From CAYOXX01 sp964408025 (lineage in GTDB: Bacteria > Acidobacteriota > DATKUA01): a stretch of 64,000 bases of DNA. Where the stretch lies: contig CAYOXX010000001.1 in assembly GCA_964408025.1 (NCBI GenBank), forward strand, positions 149,854 to 213,853, written 5' to 3'. Both the position numbers and the translations under genes were made by a program. Positions 27,003-38,512 of the stretch are shown in pieces (the first letter of the stretch is position 1; each line of letters starts with the position of its first letter). The notes beneath the pieces are model-generated. The model ran no database searches and was not told the origin of the DNA. It saw nothing but the letters and a program-made list of their open reading frames with translations.

Positions 27003-28139
27003 CTACTCGATCTCCAGTCGCTGGCGCAGATCCGGAGGGATTCCATCTACGTGAACCATGAAAGCCAGGACCTTGGCGCGTACGTAATTGGCCGAGAGAT
27101 AAATGTGCCCCTCATACGGACCTCTGTCCGGCCCGTGCGAGTTCTTGGTCAGGTAGTAGCGACCGCCCCCTTCGTCCGTCGCCAAGCCGACGACGTGCAT
27201 CAGGTGATCGTCGGTTGTGCTGAAGTCGTCGAACATCGCGTCGCGCTCGGCCTGGTTGACGACGGTTCCGCCTCCGTCCTGCTCTACGACCGCGTAACCT
27301 TGGTCGGAGTGAATCGTCGGCTCGCTCACGTCGGCATCGACGACGACCGAGTAGCCGTTCCCTAGGGCGTAGTCGAGAATCCTCATGTAATCTTCGAGGC
27401 CGACGTTGTAGTAGCCGTCGTTATGCATCCAATTGTCAGGAATAAGCAGCTCGCCCTGCCGATCGAAAGGCATGTAGGAGTACGAGGTTATCTCTACGTA
27501 ATTCCCGGGATCGAATCCCAGTATTTCCGTCGCGAACTGCTGCGGCGTCACCCGCCGACCGTCGACCTCGATGGTTTCCGGCAAGGGACCGAGATGAGTA
27601 TCGAGTATGGCTCGCAAGCCGTCCTCCCACCCGGGCGGGAGGCCCTGCTCGGCCGAGAGAATGCTCTCAACGTACTCCCTCAACTCCCGCGCCAGCTCGC
27701 CGTGGTTGTATCTCTCCTCGCCCGGCTGCAGGCCGGAGTAGTCGCTGTCGCGGAACAGGCCGTGGCGGCCGACGAGCCAGGTGACATCGTGCGATAGGCC
27801 GCCCTGGCCGAAATTGTTGTGGCCGTGCAGGCGCAGGTAGCGCCGCGCCTTCTCCAGGTAGGCGTGATAGACGGTAAACATCTCGGAGAGCTCGTATTCG
27901 CCGACTCCCAGGCGATGGAGTTCGCTCTCGATGAAGGAGATTGTGCTGAAGCACCAGCACGTGCCCGTCCGGTCCTGCGATTTGGCCGGTGTTCGCCAGA
28001 CTTCGCTAATGACGGCGAACGTCTTCTCCGGCGGTTGCTGTTGCTCGACATCCTGAGATGCAAACGCCAGCGGCGCCGGGCCGAGCAGGCAAACGACCAG
28101 AACCAGCGTTGCGAACAGCAAGCGATACTGTATTCTCAT
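27003..28139 (-). CDS. Secreted papain-like cysteine peptidase (C1B/bleomycin-hydrolase type)
   Basis: A 378-residue protein with a signal peptide (LLFATLVLVVCLLGPAPLAFA). The catalytic residues follow papain order: Gln and Cys in KSQDRTGTCWCFSTISF (about 54-69), His in TTDDHLMHVVG and Asn in YLTKNSHG. The closest family style is PepC/bleomycin hydrolase, which is normally cytoplasmic, so an exported form is notable. The ATG at 28139 has GGAG upstream; an in-frame extension is ignored. It is transcribed toward the S9 peptidase, with a terminator between. Confidence 0.87.
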   Translation of the reverse strand: MRIQYRLLFATLVLVVCLLGPAPLAFASQDVEQQQPPEKTFAVISEVWRTPAKSQDRTGTCWCFSTISFIESELHRLGVGEYELSEMFTVYHAYLEKARRYLRLHGHNNFGQGGLSHDVTWLVGRHGLFRDSDYSGLQPGEERYNHGELARELREYVESILSAEQGLPPGWEDGLRAILDTHLGPLPETIEVDGRRVTPQQFATEILGFDPGNYVEITSYSYMPFDRQGELLIPDNWMHNDGYYNVGLEDYMRILDYALGNGYSVVVDADVSEPTIHSDQGYAVVEQDGGGTVVNQAERDAMFDDFSTTDDHLMHVVGLATDEGGGRYYLTKNSHGPDRGPYEGHIYLSANYVRAKVLAFMVHVDGIPPDLRQRLEIE

Positions 28140-28346
28140 TTCACGCGCTCCATGCATAACTTCCGGAACCGTCCTCAAGATACCATACAAACCAGTCCCC
28201 TACGAGGCCAAATGATCCCCCTATCTTCACCCGCCCTGCGCCGGCCGGCTTCTGTTAACGCATCCTTCTGAACATTGCGCGCTTGACCTCGGCTCGCAGC
28301 GCGTGATGAACTGTCGCCGTCAACAAATCGACAACGAGGTGCTGCG

Positions 28347-28694
28347 ATGGCTGAACCGCACGGGCGGAAAATAACGATAAGCACGAAGAAAACCGAAGGA
28401 TTTCGCGTCTACCCCGCGGAGGGTGCGCTGGGCGGCATTACCCCCTCCCAGATGTACCAGATCAATTTCTACATCGAGACGCCGAACATTCCGACCGACA
28501 TCAAGCACGAGCTGACGGAAGACGGCAAGCTGGGGCCGCAGATCAGCCAGAACGTCTCCGGCGGCGATGTCATTCGCGAGCTGCAGACGGCGGTGCTGAT
28601 GACCGTGCAGCAGGCCGAGTCGCTGGCGCGCTGGATCCTGACGACCATCGAGCACCAGCGGGGCGAAGCGCCCACCAGCGGCTACGTGATGTAA
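28347..28694 (+). CDS. Small conserved-looking hypothetical protein
   Basis: A 115-residue soluble protein with no signal peptide or cysteine. GAGGT lies ahead of the ATG. It opens with a beta-rich half (KITISTKKTEGFRVYPAEGALGGITPSQMYQINFYIETP) and ends in a helix (VIRELQTAVLMTVQQAESLARWILTTIEHQ). The layout loosely recalls DUF3467-type proteins, but I do not recognise it securely. It is flanked by divergent and convergent peptidase genes, and no function is proposed. Confidence 0.72.
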   Translation: MAEPHGRKITISTKKTEGFRVYPAEGALGGITPSQMYQINFYIETPNIPTDIKHELTEDGKLGPQISQNVSGGDVIRELQTAVLMTVQQAESLARWILTTIEHQRGEAPTSGYVM

Positions 28695-28738
28695 TCCCTT
28701 TCAGGCAGCCGGGCCTGATGAAGCGATACTAGAACCCC

Positions 28739-30016
28739 TTAAACCTTGCCCTCGGCGGCCGCATCGGCCCAGAGCTTCGAGATGCCGAGGATCACCTGCA
28801 CCGCCTTCTCCATCGTCTGGATCGAGACGTACTCCTTGACGGAGTGGAAGTTCTCGCCGCCGGCGAATATGTTGGGCGTCGGCATCCCCATCAGCGTCAG
28901 GCGGCTGCCGTCGGTGCCGCCGCGGATCGGCTTGGTGATCGGTTCGATCCCAAGCTCCCGTATCGCCCGGCGGGCTACCTCCATCACCATCGGGTGCTGA
29001 TCGAGGACGTACTTCATGTTGCGGTAGAACTCCTTGATCTCCATCTCGATCTTCGCCTTCGGGAACTCCTTCTGCGTTTCGTCGCAGATATCCTGGAGTA
29101 CCCCCTCGAGTGTCTTGAGACCTTCCTCCTCGAAGTCGCGCACCAGGATGCTGACGGTCGCCTTGCTGACGTCGCCGGTCAGCTCGTAGGGGTGCAGGTA
29201 GCCCTGCTTCTTCTCGGTCGTCTCGGGCAGCTTATCGGTGTGGAAGCGGCCGATGATGTCCGCGGCCACCCGCACCGCGTTGACCAGCTTGCCCTTGCCG
29301 TAGCCGGGGTGGACGTCGTAGCCGCTTACGGTGATTGTGGCCGTGTCGGCGCAGAAGGTCTCGTCCTCGACCTCGCCCAGGACGCTGCCGTCCATCGTGT
29401 AGGCGCACTTGGCGCCGAAGTGCTCGAGGTCGAAACCGTCGGCGCCTCGGCCGATCTCCTCATCCACAGTGAAGGCGACGCGCACCCCGCCGTGGCGTAT
29501 CGAGGGGTCGCAGACAATGGTTGTGAGGGCGTCCATGATCTCGGCAACGCCGGCCTTGTCGTCGGCACCAAGCAGCGTCGTGCCGTCGCTGGTGATGATG
29601 TCGTCGCCGATCAGCTTGCGCAGGCCCTCGTTCTCCTCGGCCTTGATAACTAATCCCTTCTCCTCGTTTTGAACCAGGTCGCCGCCCTGGTAGTCTTCGT
29701 GAAGCCGGGGCTCGACGCCGCCACCCGGCGTGGCGTGGTAGGTGTCTACGTGGGCTATGAAGCCGATGGTCGGCACCTTGTCGGGCGCCGGGTGGTCCGG
29801 TGGCAGGTTGGCAGGTAGCGTCGCCATCACCGCAGCGTAATCGGTCTTCTCGACGTCCGCCAAGCCCAGGGCCTCGAGCTCCTCGATCAGCAGGTCGAGC
29901 ATATCGTGCTGCTTCGCCGTCGAGGGACGCTCCTCCGATTTCTCGTCGCTCTGCGTGTCGATCTTGACGTACCTCAGGAATCGATCTACCAGTGCCGGAA
30001 ACTGATCTCTATTCAT
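28739..30016 (-). CDS. pepT: Peptidase T (tripeptide aminopeptidase)
   Basis: A 425-residue M20B zinc aminopeptidase that removes the N-terminal residue of tripeptides in the cytoplasm. Signature residues are FIAHVDTYHATPG (metal His/Asp), TLLGADDKAGVAE (bridging Asp), FTVDEEIGRGADGF (catalytic Glu pair) and the late His in FAGGENFHSVKEY. PIRGGTDGSRLTLMG is typical of PepT. The length of about 410-425 fits, and GGAGGAG precedes the ATG. Confidence 0.95.
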   Translation of the reverse strand: MNRDQFPALVDRFLRYVKIDTQSDEKSEERPSTAKQHDMLDLLIEELEALGLADVEKTDYAAVMATLPANLPPDHPAPDKVPTIGFIAHVDTYHATPGGGVEPRLHEDYQGGDLVQNEEKGLVIKAEENEGLRKLIGDDIITSDGTTLLGADDKAGVAEIMDALTTIVCDPSIRHGGVRVAFTVDEEIGRGADGFDLEHFGAKCAYTMDGSVLGEVEDETFCADTATITVSGYDVHPGYGKGKLVNAVRVAADIIGRFHTDKLPETTEKKQGYLHPYELTGDVSKATVSILVRDFEEEGLKTLEGVLQDICDETQKEFPKAKIEMEIKEFYRNMKYVLDQHPMVMEVARRAIRELGIEPITKPIRGGTDGSRLTLMGMPTPNIFAGGENFHSVKEYVSIQTMEKAVQVILGISKLWADAAAEGKV

Positions 30017-30234
30017 CTCCTCCTCCCGTTCTTAAAAATAACGACACGAGAAAATAAAATACTATCATGGTTCGTCACGGCTCCCCCGCTGGGGGCTACC
30101 CCCCTATCGTATAGCAGCATCCGTCTCAGGTCGAGCACTCAGACGTTGACTCTTTGCGAAAACCGCCAGCAGATTCCAGACGCTATTATCTCAAGTAATA
30201 CTTTAACTCCGACGATTTCTTCCCCACCCGACTT

Positions 30235-31638
30235 TTAGATGTGAATCGCCTGCCCTAGTGCATCGGCGGCGGCCTCCATCACCGCCTCCGAGAGCGTCGG
30301 GTGCGGGTGGATGGTCTTATGCAGCTCCAATGGCGTCGCCCCGAGGTTCATGGCCAGAGTCAGCTCTATGATCTGCTCGGTGGCGTCGTACCCGGCAATG
30401 TGTGCTCCGAGGATCTCGCCGGAACCGGCGTCAACCACCAGCTTGACGAAGCCGTCCGGCTCGCCGATGGCGCGCGCCTTGCCGTTGGCGCTGAAGGGGA
30501 AGCGCCCGATCTTGACCTCGCGGCCCTTCTCCTTGGCCTGCTCCTTGGTCAAGCCTACGCTGGCGACCTGGGGCTGGCAATAGATGCAGCTCGGCACACG
30601 GTCCGGGTCGTAGCCGTGCGTCGCCTCTCCGGCTATCGCCTCGACACACTCGATCGCCTCGGCCGAGGCGGCGTGGGCCAGCAGTGGCTCGCCTATGACG
30701 TCGCCGATGGCGTAGACCCCCTCGCGGCTGGTGCGGAACGAACTGTCCACTTTTATCCAGCCCCTATCGGTTTCCACGCCGATCTCTTCCAGACCCAGGT
30801 CCTCGGTGTTGGGCATGAAGCCGATGCTCACCAGCGCCTTCTCGGCCGCGAGTTCGGTCGTCTCGCCTTCCTTCTCGACCTCGATCTCGACGCCGCCCTT
30901 CGTCGGCGTCAGCTTCTTCACCATAGCCGAGGTGTGCATAGCGATCTTGCGCCTCTTGTAGGCCCTGGCCACTACTTCCGCCAGCTCGCCGTCGGCCATC
31001 GGCAGGATCGAGGGCAGCATCTCGACCAGCGTCACCTCGACGCCGTAGGCGCTCATCACGTAAGCGAACTCGATGCCGATCGCCCCCGCGCCGACGATCA
31101 CGCAGCTGACCGGCAGCTCCTCGAGCACGATAGCGTGGCGGTAGCTAAGGATTCTCTCGCCGTCGAAATCGATCCCGGGCAGGGGCCGCGCGCGCCCGCC
31201 GGTGGCGATGATCGTATGCTTCGCGCTCAGGCGAGTCGTTTCGCGACTGTCCCCGTCCGTCACGACCACCGCTCCCTGCGCGTCGAAGCGCCCGGCGCCG
31301 TCGAAGACCTCGATGCCGTTCTTCTTCATCAGGAACTCGACGCCCTTGGAGTTCTTCTTGGCCGCCGCGCTGCTGCGCTTGAAGGCCGCCCTGAAGTCGG
31401 CCGAGAAGCCGTCGAACTTCAGGCCCAGGCTTCTTGAGTCGTCGCGGATCGTGTTGACTATCTCGGCGTTGCGCAGCAGCGCCTTGCTCGGGATGCAGCC
31501 CCAGTTGAGGCAGACACCGCCGAGGTTTTCCTTCTCTACAATCGCCGCCCTCAAGCCGAGCTGCGAAGCCCTGATGGCGGCCACGTAGCCGCCGGGCCCG
31601 GCGCCGATTACGACCAGATCGAATGCGTTTTCACTCAT
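30235..31638 (-). CDS. lpdA: Dihydrolipoyl dehydrogenase
   Basis: A 467-residue FAD flavoprotein that reoxidises the lipoamide of 2-oxoacid dehydrogenases or the glycine cleavage system. FAD-binding GAGPGGYVAAIRA, the redox disulfide GGVCLNWGCIPSK, NAD-binding GAGAIGIEFAYVMSAYG and the C-terminal His-Glu site (HKTIHPHPTLSEAV) are all present. No E1 or E2 genes accompany it. It follows the thioredoxin gene but is separated by a terminator. In this position it may serve branched-chain oxoacid oxidation, which feeds the acyl-CoA cluster upstream. Confidence 0.95.
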   Translation of the reverse strand: MSENAFDLVVIGAGPGGYVAAIRASQLGLRAAIVEKENLGGVCLNWGCIPSKALLRNAEIVNTIRDDSRSLGLKFDGFSADFRAAFKRSSAAAKKNSKGVEFLMKKNGIEVFDGAGRFDAQGAVVVTDGDSRETTRLSAKHTIIATGGRARPLPGIDFDGERILSYRHAIVLEELPVSCVIVGAGAIGIEFAYVMSAYGVEVTLVEMLPSILPMADGELAEVVARAYKRRKIAMHTSAMVKKLTPTKGGVEIEVEKEGETTELAAEKALVSIGFMPNTEDLGLEEIGVETDRGWIKVDSSFRTSREGVYAIGDVIGEPLLAHAASAEAIECVEAIAGEATHGYDPDRVPSCIYCQPQVASVGLTKEQAKEKGREVKIGRFPFSANGKARAIGEPDGFVKLVVDAGSGEILGAHIAGYDATEQIIELTLAMNLGATPLELHKTIHPHPTLSEAVMEAAADALGQAIHI

Positions 31639-31746
31639 GCCCGCAACGTCTCCTTTCCTGCACCGCGCAGCGAGTTTTGATCTTTTTAATTGTTGATCAG
31701 GCCTTTCTCACTTTCTCGCTCAAACATTTTAACGCCAATAAGTAAA

Positions 31747-31781
31747 ACGCCTACCGGAGAAGGGCCTCTCCGGTTAGGCGT
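31747..31781 (-). terminator. Rho-independent terminator after the thioredoxin gene
   Basis: The stem ACGCCTA(A)CCGGAGA / TCTCCGGTAGGCGT has one bulged base and a short loop, and is followed on the minus strand by TTTTA. It lies about 40 bases after the thioredoxin stop and probably ends the acyl-CoA operon. Confidence 0.85.
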
Positions 31782-31821
31782 ATCCGTGCGAACCGAATCC
31801 AACCGCTCTTCCGAGCGCCCC

Positions 31822-32139
31822 TCAAAGATGGACTTCGATTGTGCGCTCGATTTCCGCTCGCGGCATAACCCCGATGAACTGCTCCGCCACCTTGCCGTCC
31901 ACGAAGAACAGCAGCGTCGGGATTCCCATGATCGCGTATCTCTCGGCCGTCTTCGGGTTGTCGTCCACGTTGATCTTGCCGACCTCCAGGCGCTCACCGT
32001 ACTTCTGGGCTATCGCCTCTACTGTGGCCGCAATCATTGTGCACGGCGCGCACCACGGAGCCCAGAAGTCGACCAGAAACGGGGTAGTCGATTCCAGAAC
32101 TACTTCGACAAAGTCACTGTCGCTGATTTCTCGTGTCAT
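31822..32139 (-). CDS. trxA: Thioredoxin
   Basis: A 105-residue classical thioredoxin. The active site is DFWAPWCAPCTMIA, an alanine variant of the usual WCGPC. The cis-proline strand is AIMGIPTLLFFVDGK. It reduces protein disulfides in the cytoplasm. It follows the biotin-carrier gene by 165 bases and is followed by a strong terminator. Confidence 0.93.
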   Translation of the reverse strand: MTREISDSDFVEVVLESTTPFLVDFWAPWCAPCTMIAATVEAIAQKYGERLEVGKINVDDNPKTAERYAIMGIPTLLFFVDGKVAEQFIGVMPRAEIERTIEVHL

Positions 32140-32304
32140 TGCTTACCCTTCCACTCGCCTCCGCCAACCGCGGCCCAGAATCTGCCACGGACACGTCTCT
32201 ACTGCGGATAATCCGCCCTCCCGCACCAGTGTATCTGCAGCCCCCGGATCGATCAAGACGTTATTAGTGAAGTCCATGCCCTGACATGTGCCGAGGCCCG
32301 ATCA

Positions 32305-32910
32305 TTACAACGGCTTTATCCTGAATAGCGTCTGCCCGAAATGCACCTCCGAGGCATCCTCGGCCAGTATCGCGACTACCTCGCCCCGGTCCGGCATCCC
32401 CGTGCCGCCGTAGGCGATGTGGTTGAAGCACTTCATCACTTCCACCATCCCCAACACGCTGCCGGTGCTCACACCGGTCCCTACGTCTACGTATTGGGGC
32501 TCTTCGGGCGACGGCCGCCGGTAGAAAATGCCGTCCGAGGGCGACGCCACGCCGATCAGGCCCTCCTCGGCCTCCCGCGCCTCCGCACCTTCGGCGCCGC
32601 CCCCCTCGGCTTCGGCCGCCCATTTCGCCACGGCGTGCGGGTCTATGCGGGCAATCGGTGTGCCGAAACCCACCGGCACGTAGCCGTCCGGAAGAAACAC
32701 CTCGGTCACGCGGCCCTGCACGTCGCGCGGCAGCCGCAGCACGTAGCGTCGGTTGAGGATCTTGATCGTCAGCACCCTGTCGAGGGGGTTGATATAGAGC
32801 CCCTGCCTGGGCGCCCCGTCGGCGTAACCGACTACCGGCGACTCGACTATCAGCGTCCCGGGCTCCGCCTCGTCCTCGCGCGTCTTGGCGATCAGCGTTT
32901 TCTCGGCCAT
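32305..32910 (-). CDS. Biotin/lipoyl-type carrier subunit with two barrel lobes
   Basis: A 201-residue protein. The C-terminal 80 residues are a biotinyl domain close to AccB (SPSDGIFYRRPSPEEPQYVDVGTGVSTGSVLGMVEVMKCF...FGQTLFRIKP). The carrier lysine lies in EVMKCF, where the usual motif is EAMKM. The N-terminal half repeats the barrel pattern (ESPVVGYADGAPRQGLYINPLDRVLTIKILNRRYVLRLP...GTPIARI) but has no lysine at the turn (LNRRY). An acidic Ala/Glu linker joins the halves. It sits 31 bases after the carboxyltransferase and two genes after the biotin carboxylase, so it should carry carboxybiotin between them. Start at ATG 32910; an upstream TTG is possible. Confidence 0.82.
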   Translation of the reverse strand: MAEKTLIAKTREDEAEPGTLIVESPVVGYADGAPRQGLYINPLDRVLTIKILNRRYVLRLPRDVQGRVTEVFLPDGYVPVGFGTPIARIDPHAVAKWAAEAEGGGAEGAEAREAEEGLIGVASPSDGIFYRRPSPEEPQYVDVGTGVSTGSVLGMVEVMKCFNHIAYGGTGMPDRGEVVAILAEDASEVHFGQTLFRIKPL

Positions 32911-32941
32911 CCGCACCACACCTTCCAACTCCGCAGCGGCC

Positions 32942-34675
<1,734 letters not shown>

Positions 34676-34688
34676 TGGAGTACCCTTC

Positions 34689-36044
<1,356 letters not shown>

Positions 36045-36078
36045 CCGCCCTCGCCACCTCTAGCTACACCCGGAGCGG

Positions 36079-36870
36079 TCACTCCGAATCCTCGATCCAC
36101 TTCGGTTTGCGCTTTTCCAGGAAAGCCCCCATCCCTTCCTGGCCCTCGTCGCTCATCCGCAGACGCGCGATCAGCTTGGCCGTAAACTCGGCGCTGCTCT
36201 CCAGCGGCAGATTCACCGTCTCGCGGATGAGCTCCTTCGAGGCCGCGAGCGCCGCCGGGCCCCCGGTAAGGATCATCTCCACTACGGCATCCACACTGGA
36301 GTCGAGCTCCGCTGCGGGCACGGCGGCGTTTACGAGTCCCATTTCCGCCGCTCGCGCCGCCGAGAACCGCTGCCCCGTGAGGAAGAGTTCACGCAGGTAG
36401 CGCTCGCCCATCCGCTTCAGCAGGAAGGGCGCAATGACGGCCGGGGCCAGCCCGAGCTTTGTTTCGCTAAAGCGGAAAGAGGCGTCGTCGGTTGCCACGG
36501 CGATGTCGCAGGCGGCCACGACGCCGGTGCCGCCGCCTACCGCCGGCCCGTTTATCCGCCCGACGACCGGCTTGGGGCAGGTGTAGACGGCGCGCAGCAT
36601 CTCGGCCAGCCGCATCGATCCCTGGTAGTTCTCTTCGAACGAGTACTCGAGAACGCGGCGCATCCAGTTCAGGTCGGCGCCGGCGCAGAAGGCATCACCC
36701 TCGCCGGTGACTACGACGACGCGGAGCGCTTCATCGTTTTCAACCGCTCTAAAGATCTCGAGCAGGTCCTCGAGCATCTTGTCGTTGAAGGCGTTGCGGA
36801 CCTCGGGCCGGTTAAGCGCCACGCGCGCCACCGCCCCCCGGCGCTCGAAACGGACTGTGCCGTGGCCCAT
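36079..36870 (-). CDS. Enoyl-CoA hydratase family, methylglutaconyl-CoA hydratase (LiuC)-like
   Basis: A 263-residue crotonase. The oxyanion segment is CAGADLNWMR, and NGPAVGGGTGVVAACDIAVA is followed by FSETKLGLAPAVIAPFLLKRMG. The last pattern (KLGLxPAxIxPyxxxRxG) with one retained glutamate is characteristic of AUH/LiuC methylglutaconyl-CoA hydratases, not general enoyl-CoA hydratases, which keep two glutamates. It would hydrate 3-methylglutaconyl-CoA to HMG-CoA. It lies between the DUF35 gene and the biotin carboxylase, consistent with a leucine-type route. Confidence 0.85.
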   Translation of the reverse strand: MGHGTVRFERRGAVARVALNRPEVRNAFNDKMLEDLLEIFRAVENDEALRVVVVTGEGDAFCAGADLNWMRRVLEYSFEENYQGSMRLAEMLRAVYTCPKPVVGRINGPAVGGGTGVVAACDIAVATDDASFRFSETKLGLAPAVIAPFLLKRMGERYLRELFLTGQRFSAARAAEMGLVNAAVPAAELDSSVDAVVEMILTGGPAALAASKELIRETVNLPLESSAEFTAKLIARLRMSDEGQEGMGAFLEKRKPKWIEDSE

Positions 36871-36950
36871 GCTCTCCCCCGTGATTCTGCCCCGCCGACT
36901 CAGGCGTCAGCCGTTTCCCCTACCCCGCGCCTGCCCGAGCCGTCCGTCGT

Positions 36951-37346
36951 TCAGTCGCGGACCGGCACGGCCTTGTGTCCATAGTGGATCGTGCCAGCGT
37001 CGCCCTCGCTGTAGAGACGCCGGAACTCGAGCTTGACCGGCATCCCGACCTCTAGCTCGTCGAAGGAGGCGTCCGCAATCTGGGCCGTCAGGCGAACGCC
37101 GTCCTCCATATTGACGATGCCCAGTGCGAACGGCGCCTCCAAGGAGAACCGCTCCGACGGCGTCCTGATGACGGTGTAGGTGGCCAGCGTGCCAAACGGT
37201 TTCAGCCTGAAAACCTCGGACTTCCTGGAGCCGCACTTGTCGCACACCAGGCGCGGCGGGAAGAACACCTTTCCGCAGCCCGTGCAGCGCGCCGCCTCCA
37301 GCCGGTACCTCTGCGGGTAGTGTCTCCAAGCGCTCGAAGGAGGCAT
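36951..37346 (-). CDS. DUF35 OB-fold acyl-CoA-binding protein with rubredoxin-like zinc ribbon
   Basis: A 131-residue protein with a four-cysteine zinc ribbon (ARCTGCGKVFFPPRLVCDKCGS, about 20-41) followed by an OB-fold domain (FGTLATYTVIRTPSERF...PVKLEFRRLY). In archaea DUF35 proteins bridge thiolase and HMG-CoA synthase and hold the CoA intermediate. The thiolase stop abuts this start with no spacer, and the HMG-CoA synthase gene precedes both, so the same complex is likely. Confidence 0.92.
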   Translation of the reverse strand: MPPSSAWRHYPQRYRLEAARCTGCGKVFFPPRLVCDKCGSRKSEVFRLKPFGTLATYTVIRTPSERFSLEAPFALGIVNMEDGVRLTAQIADASFDELEVGMPVKLEFRRLYSEGDAGTIHYGHKAVPVRD

Positions 37347-38501
37347 CTACATTCCCTCCAGTATGTGGACGACGGAGCTGCCGCCGCTCCCACCCATGTT
37401 CTGGGCCAGCCCGACCCGCGCATTCTCGACCTGCCGCGGTCCGGATTCGCCTCGAATCTGCTCAACCAGCTCGACGATTTGGGCGACTCCTGTAGCGCCT
37501 ACCGGATGCCCCTTCGACTTGAGGCCGCCGCTGCAGTTGACCGGTATACTGCCCCCGATATCCGTCGCCCCGGCCTCGACAGCGGGACCTCCCTGGCCCG
37601 GCTCGAAGAAGCCGATCGACTCGTTGACGACGATCTCGGCGATGGTGAAGCAGTCGTGAACCTCCGCCAAGTCGATCTGCTCGGGCTTCAGGCCCGCCAT
37701 CTCGTAGGCCCGCTTCGCGGCCTCCGTGGCCGCCCGGATGGTCGTCAGGTCCTCGCGGGCGTGCAGTGCTATGGTGTCTGTGGCGTGGCCGCTGCCGATC
37801 ACCTTGACGCCGCCCTTGTTGAACTTGCCGGCCATCTCCGCCGGCACCAGCACGGCCGCCGCGGCGCCGTCGGTTATCGGCGAGCAGTCGAGGATGTTCA
37901 GCGGGTCGGCCACCTTAACCGAGTTGATCACCGCCTCGACGTCTATCTCCATGCGGAACTGCGCCCGCGGATTCTTGGCGCCGTTGCGGTGGTTCTTGAC
38001 GGCCACCATCGCCAGCTGCTCGCGGGTGGTCTTGTAGCGGTGCATGTGCGCCACCGCCATCATCGCGTAGAGGCCGGGGAAAGTGGCCCCGTGGACCCCC
38101 TCCCAGTCCATGTCGGCCGCGGTCGCCAGCGCGTTGGTGGCCTCTGAGCCGCTGACGTCTGTCATCTTCTCGACGCCGCCGGCCATAACGATGTCGCTCA
38201 CACCGCTGGCGACTTCGATGTAGGCCAGCCTGAATGCCAGCCCACCGGCGGCGCAGGCCGACTCGACCCGCGTGGAGGGGATGAATCTCTGCCCCAGGTA
38301 GTCGGCCAGGACGGAGCCGATATGTTCCTGGTAAGTGAAAAGCCCGGAGCTCATGCAACCCACGTACATCGAATCTATATGGTCGACGCCGGCGTCGTCG
38401 ATGGCCAGCAGGGCCGCCTCGACGTAGATGTCGCGGAGCGACTTCTCCCACAGCTCTCCCCACTTCTGCATGCCGACGCCGATTACGGCAACGTCTCTCA
38501 T
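37347..38501 (-). CDS. Thiolase-family protein (acetoacetyl-CoA thiolase/SCP-x type)
   Basis: A 384-residue thiolase superfamily member. The nucleophilic cysteine sits in RVESACAAGGLAF; the histidine motif is EVHDCFTIAE, and the C-terminal NCSGGLKSKGHPVGATG carries the second catalytic His. This is the archaeal/SCP-2 thiolase subtype rather than the FadA/AtoB type. It starts 11 bases after the HMG-CoA synthase gene and abuts DUF35. It could condense or cleave acetoacetyl-CoA with direct channelling to its neighbours. Confidence 0.9.
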   Translation of the reverse strand: MRDVAVIGVGMQKWGELWEKSLRDIYVEAALLAIDDAGVDHIDSMYVGCMSSGLFTYQEHIGSVLADYLGQRFIPSTRVESACAAGGLAFRLAYIEVASGVSDIVMAGGVEKMTDVSGSEATNALATAADMDWEGVHGATFPGLYAMMAVAHMHRYKTTREQLAMVAVKNHRNGAKNPRAQFRMEIDVEAVINSVKVADPLNILDCSPITDGAAAAVLVPAEMAGKFNKGGVKVIGSGHATDTIALHAREDLTTIRAATEAAKRAYEMAGLKPEQIDLAEVHDCFTIAEIVVNESIGFFEPGQGGPAVEAGATDIGGSIPVNCSGGLKSKGHPVGATGVAQIVELVEQIRGESGPRQVENARVGLAQNMGGSGGSSVVHILEGM

Positions 38502-38512
38502 CCGATCCCCTC

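Noticed and set aside
25713..27365. 550-residue plus-strand frame
   Set aside because: It is antisense to two peptidase genes and shows no motif.
30080..30110. GC-rich hairpin CCCCCGC/TGGGGG as a terminator of lpdA
   Set aside because: No T tract follows, and it lies closer to the pepT start than to the lpdA stop.
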